64,000 nucleotides of DNA from CAYTGM01 sp964437365 (GTDB lineage: Bacteria; Sumerlaeota; Sumerlaeia; SLMS01), in the NCBI GenBank assembly GCA_964437365.1, contig CAYTGM010000002.1, forward strand, positions 186,001 through 250,000, given 5' to 3'. Below the pieces are notes generated by a model that saw nothing but the letters and a program-made list of their open reading frames with translations, searched no databases and was not told the DNA's origin. Position numbers and translations under genes: made by a program. Of this stretch, positions 63,096 through 64,000 are shown piece after piece. How positions within the stretch are numbered: position 1 is the first letter of the stretch; the number at the start of each line of letters is the position of its first letter.

Positions 63096-64000
63096 TCAGT
63101 TCAATGCGGTCAATGTTTGCTTCAAGGTTTCCGATACTTTCTGGGAAGGTTTCGATTTTAGAAATTTGCCCAGAACTTTTTCCATTTCACCGCATGCGGC
63201 GGTAATCATTTCCTGTCCCAGGTGATTCCCATTCCCTGTTTCCCGGATGGAGATTGTGAGTTCTTCTGAATCTTCTTCCATTCCAGATGTCATCATGAGG
63301 ACCGCCTGATGGAGAATTTCACGACATTCTTTTTCTGCCAGGTCTTTAACGCCCGGAATTCGTTCTACTCTGGAGCGATTATTCGTATAGAAAGTGTCAA
63401 CGGTTTCACGAAGAATATCAGGCTCTGTTCTTGCCAACTCGGATGCGACGACCAGCACTGACTGAGTCTGTGAAAGAGCATCCACGAGCAATTTCTGTTC
63501 AGATGGGCCCTTTATATACTTTTTTGCAGACTCAATATATAGATTGTATGACTCGAGAATGAAATCAGGGTCGAATCGTGAAGATCTAAAGACATGAAAG
63601 AGGGTTCTCACTACATTCGCATACCAGACTTTACCCGATTCAAGTGCGACAAAAGGTGAACGTCGCAAAAGTTCCCAGAAATCGTGCTTCATCTTTTCTT
63701 CTGCAAAGAGATACTTATCCTTAACCGATGGATATTTCGAGATGATCTCGCTTATTGCAGATGAAACCATATCAGTACCGTGCGCAGAGATCTCATAATT
63801 CAGGGCAATAGACTGGCGAATTTGATCGAGACGCGACTTCAGAGACTCACTCTTGAGCGCCCTTGAGGTAAGGGATTCGAATACACTATCGGCAAAGGTT
63901 TTTGCCATCTCATGGTCTATAGCACTTCTCTGCATCATACCCAGGTAGTTGTCCAGGGCATCGTTCAGGTAGTGTATACAGCGATCGTTTTCGGCGAGGA
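63096..64000 (-). CDS. phycobiliprotein-like multi-domain protein (partial, runs off window)
   Basis: The frame is open to the right edge (at least 300 residues visible), so the true N-terminus is outside the window. One domain (visible residues ~50-170, with EIISKYPSVKDKYLFAEEKM, then DFWELLRRSPFVAL and VVRTLFHVFRS) aligns by eye with the smaller protein at 62604. The left-most visible part ('NDRCIHYLNDALDNYLGM') matches that protein's C-terminal YLGQM region, so at least one more copy precedes it. A further domain follows to the C-terminus. Likely a tandem of the same fold. Its stop is 21 bases before the next gene. Confidence 0.65.
   Translation of the reverse strand, partial: LAENDRCIHYLNDALDNYLGMMQRSAIDHEMAKTFADSVFESLTSRALKSESLKSRLDQIRQSIALNYEISAHGTDMVSSAISEIISKYPSVKDKYLFAEEKMKHDFWELLRRSPFVALESGKVWYANVVRTLFHVFRSSRFDPDFILESYNLYIESAKKYIKGPSEQKLLVDALSQTQSVLVVASELARTEPDILRETVDTFYTNNRSRVERIPGVKDLAEKECREILHQAVLMMTSGMEEDSEELTISIRETGNGNHLGQEMITAACGEMEKVLGKFLKSKPSQKVSETLKQTLTALN

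Noticed and set aside
1..64000. tRNA or rRNA genes
   Set aside because: I looked at all intergenic stretches for cloverleaf-like arms and CCA ends and saw none; a tRNAscan run would settle it.

Overview
The window is chromosomal DNA of a Gram-negative bacterium. It holds about 48 protein-coding genes on both strands and is roughly half G+C. Lipoboxes, signal peptides, a heptosyltransferase-like enzyme and FtsH point to an outer-membrane-bearing cell. A long cyanobacterial-type IspH, a type-2 PyrF, a 29-residue COX24/AURKAIP1-type basic protein, a beta-helix protein ending in a dockerin-like stub, FHA and Ser/Thr-kinase signalling, and many orphan secreted proteins together suggest an uncultured or little-studied phylum (PVC, Hydrogenedentes-like or similar). 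I cannot place it more closely from sequence alone. I saw no rRNA, tRNA, CRISPR array, IS element or prophage.

Layout. 1-8656, minus strand: a TPR-zincin-like gene and a DUF445 membrane protein, then purF, pyrB, pyrC, pyrF and pyrE with overlapping ends, then the start of an exported protein. 8657-9431 is a divergent intergenic region with repeats. 9432-14857 is a three-gene secreted/lipoprotein operon. 15026-18169 holds an unknown gene, argH and a methyltransferase. 18197-25444 holds an exported S51 peptidase, recN, a secreted beta-propeller, ispH, a potassium-channel-like protein and a MiaE-like hydroxylase. 25481-33144 holds a secreted beta-helix protein, a 1018-residue orphan ending in an XRE-type helix-turn-helix, and a secreted esterase. 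33145-34060 is a second repeat-rich divergent region, followed by ftsH with its own terminator, a periplasmic helical-repeat protein and a radical SAM/SPASM enzyme.

38504-42142 (minus) is a three-gene operon: ADP-ribosylglycohydrolase-like, LPG-synthase-type membrane protein, PAS/HAMP histidine kinase. 42467-49726 holds a zinc-ribbon/DUF4190 protein, coaD, lipA, three glycosyltransferase-type genes, the tiny COX24-like gene and yjbQ. 49897-53569 holds two paired CorC/CNNM-like proteins and a polytopic membrane protein. 53570-54062 is a third repeat locus. 54063-60543 holds three small minus-strand genes, an FHA-GAF-PAS histidine kinase with its NarL-type regulator, and a sigma-54 response regulator. 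60745-64000 holds an FmdB-type zinc ribbon and a minus-strand set: a Ser/Thr kinase preceded by two genes whose products resemble phycobiliprotein (globin-fold) subunits but lack the usual bilin cysteine.

The most unusual things are: (1) the phycobiliprotein-like proteins upstream of a Ser/Thr kinase; (2) intergenic palindromic arrays with an 11-bp period, one family present as two inverted copies 45 kb apart and a second family of different sequence but the same design; (3) a conserved GATCTTC module beside two of these arrays; (4) the giant orphan with a C-terminal HTH; and (5) an apparent over-representation of the heptamer GTATAGA in several reading frames.
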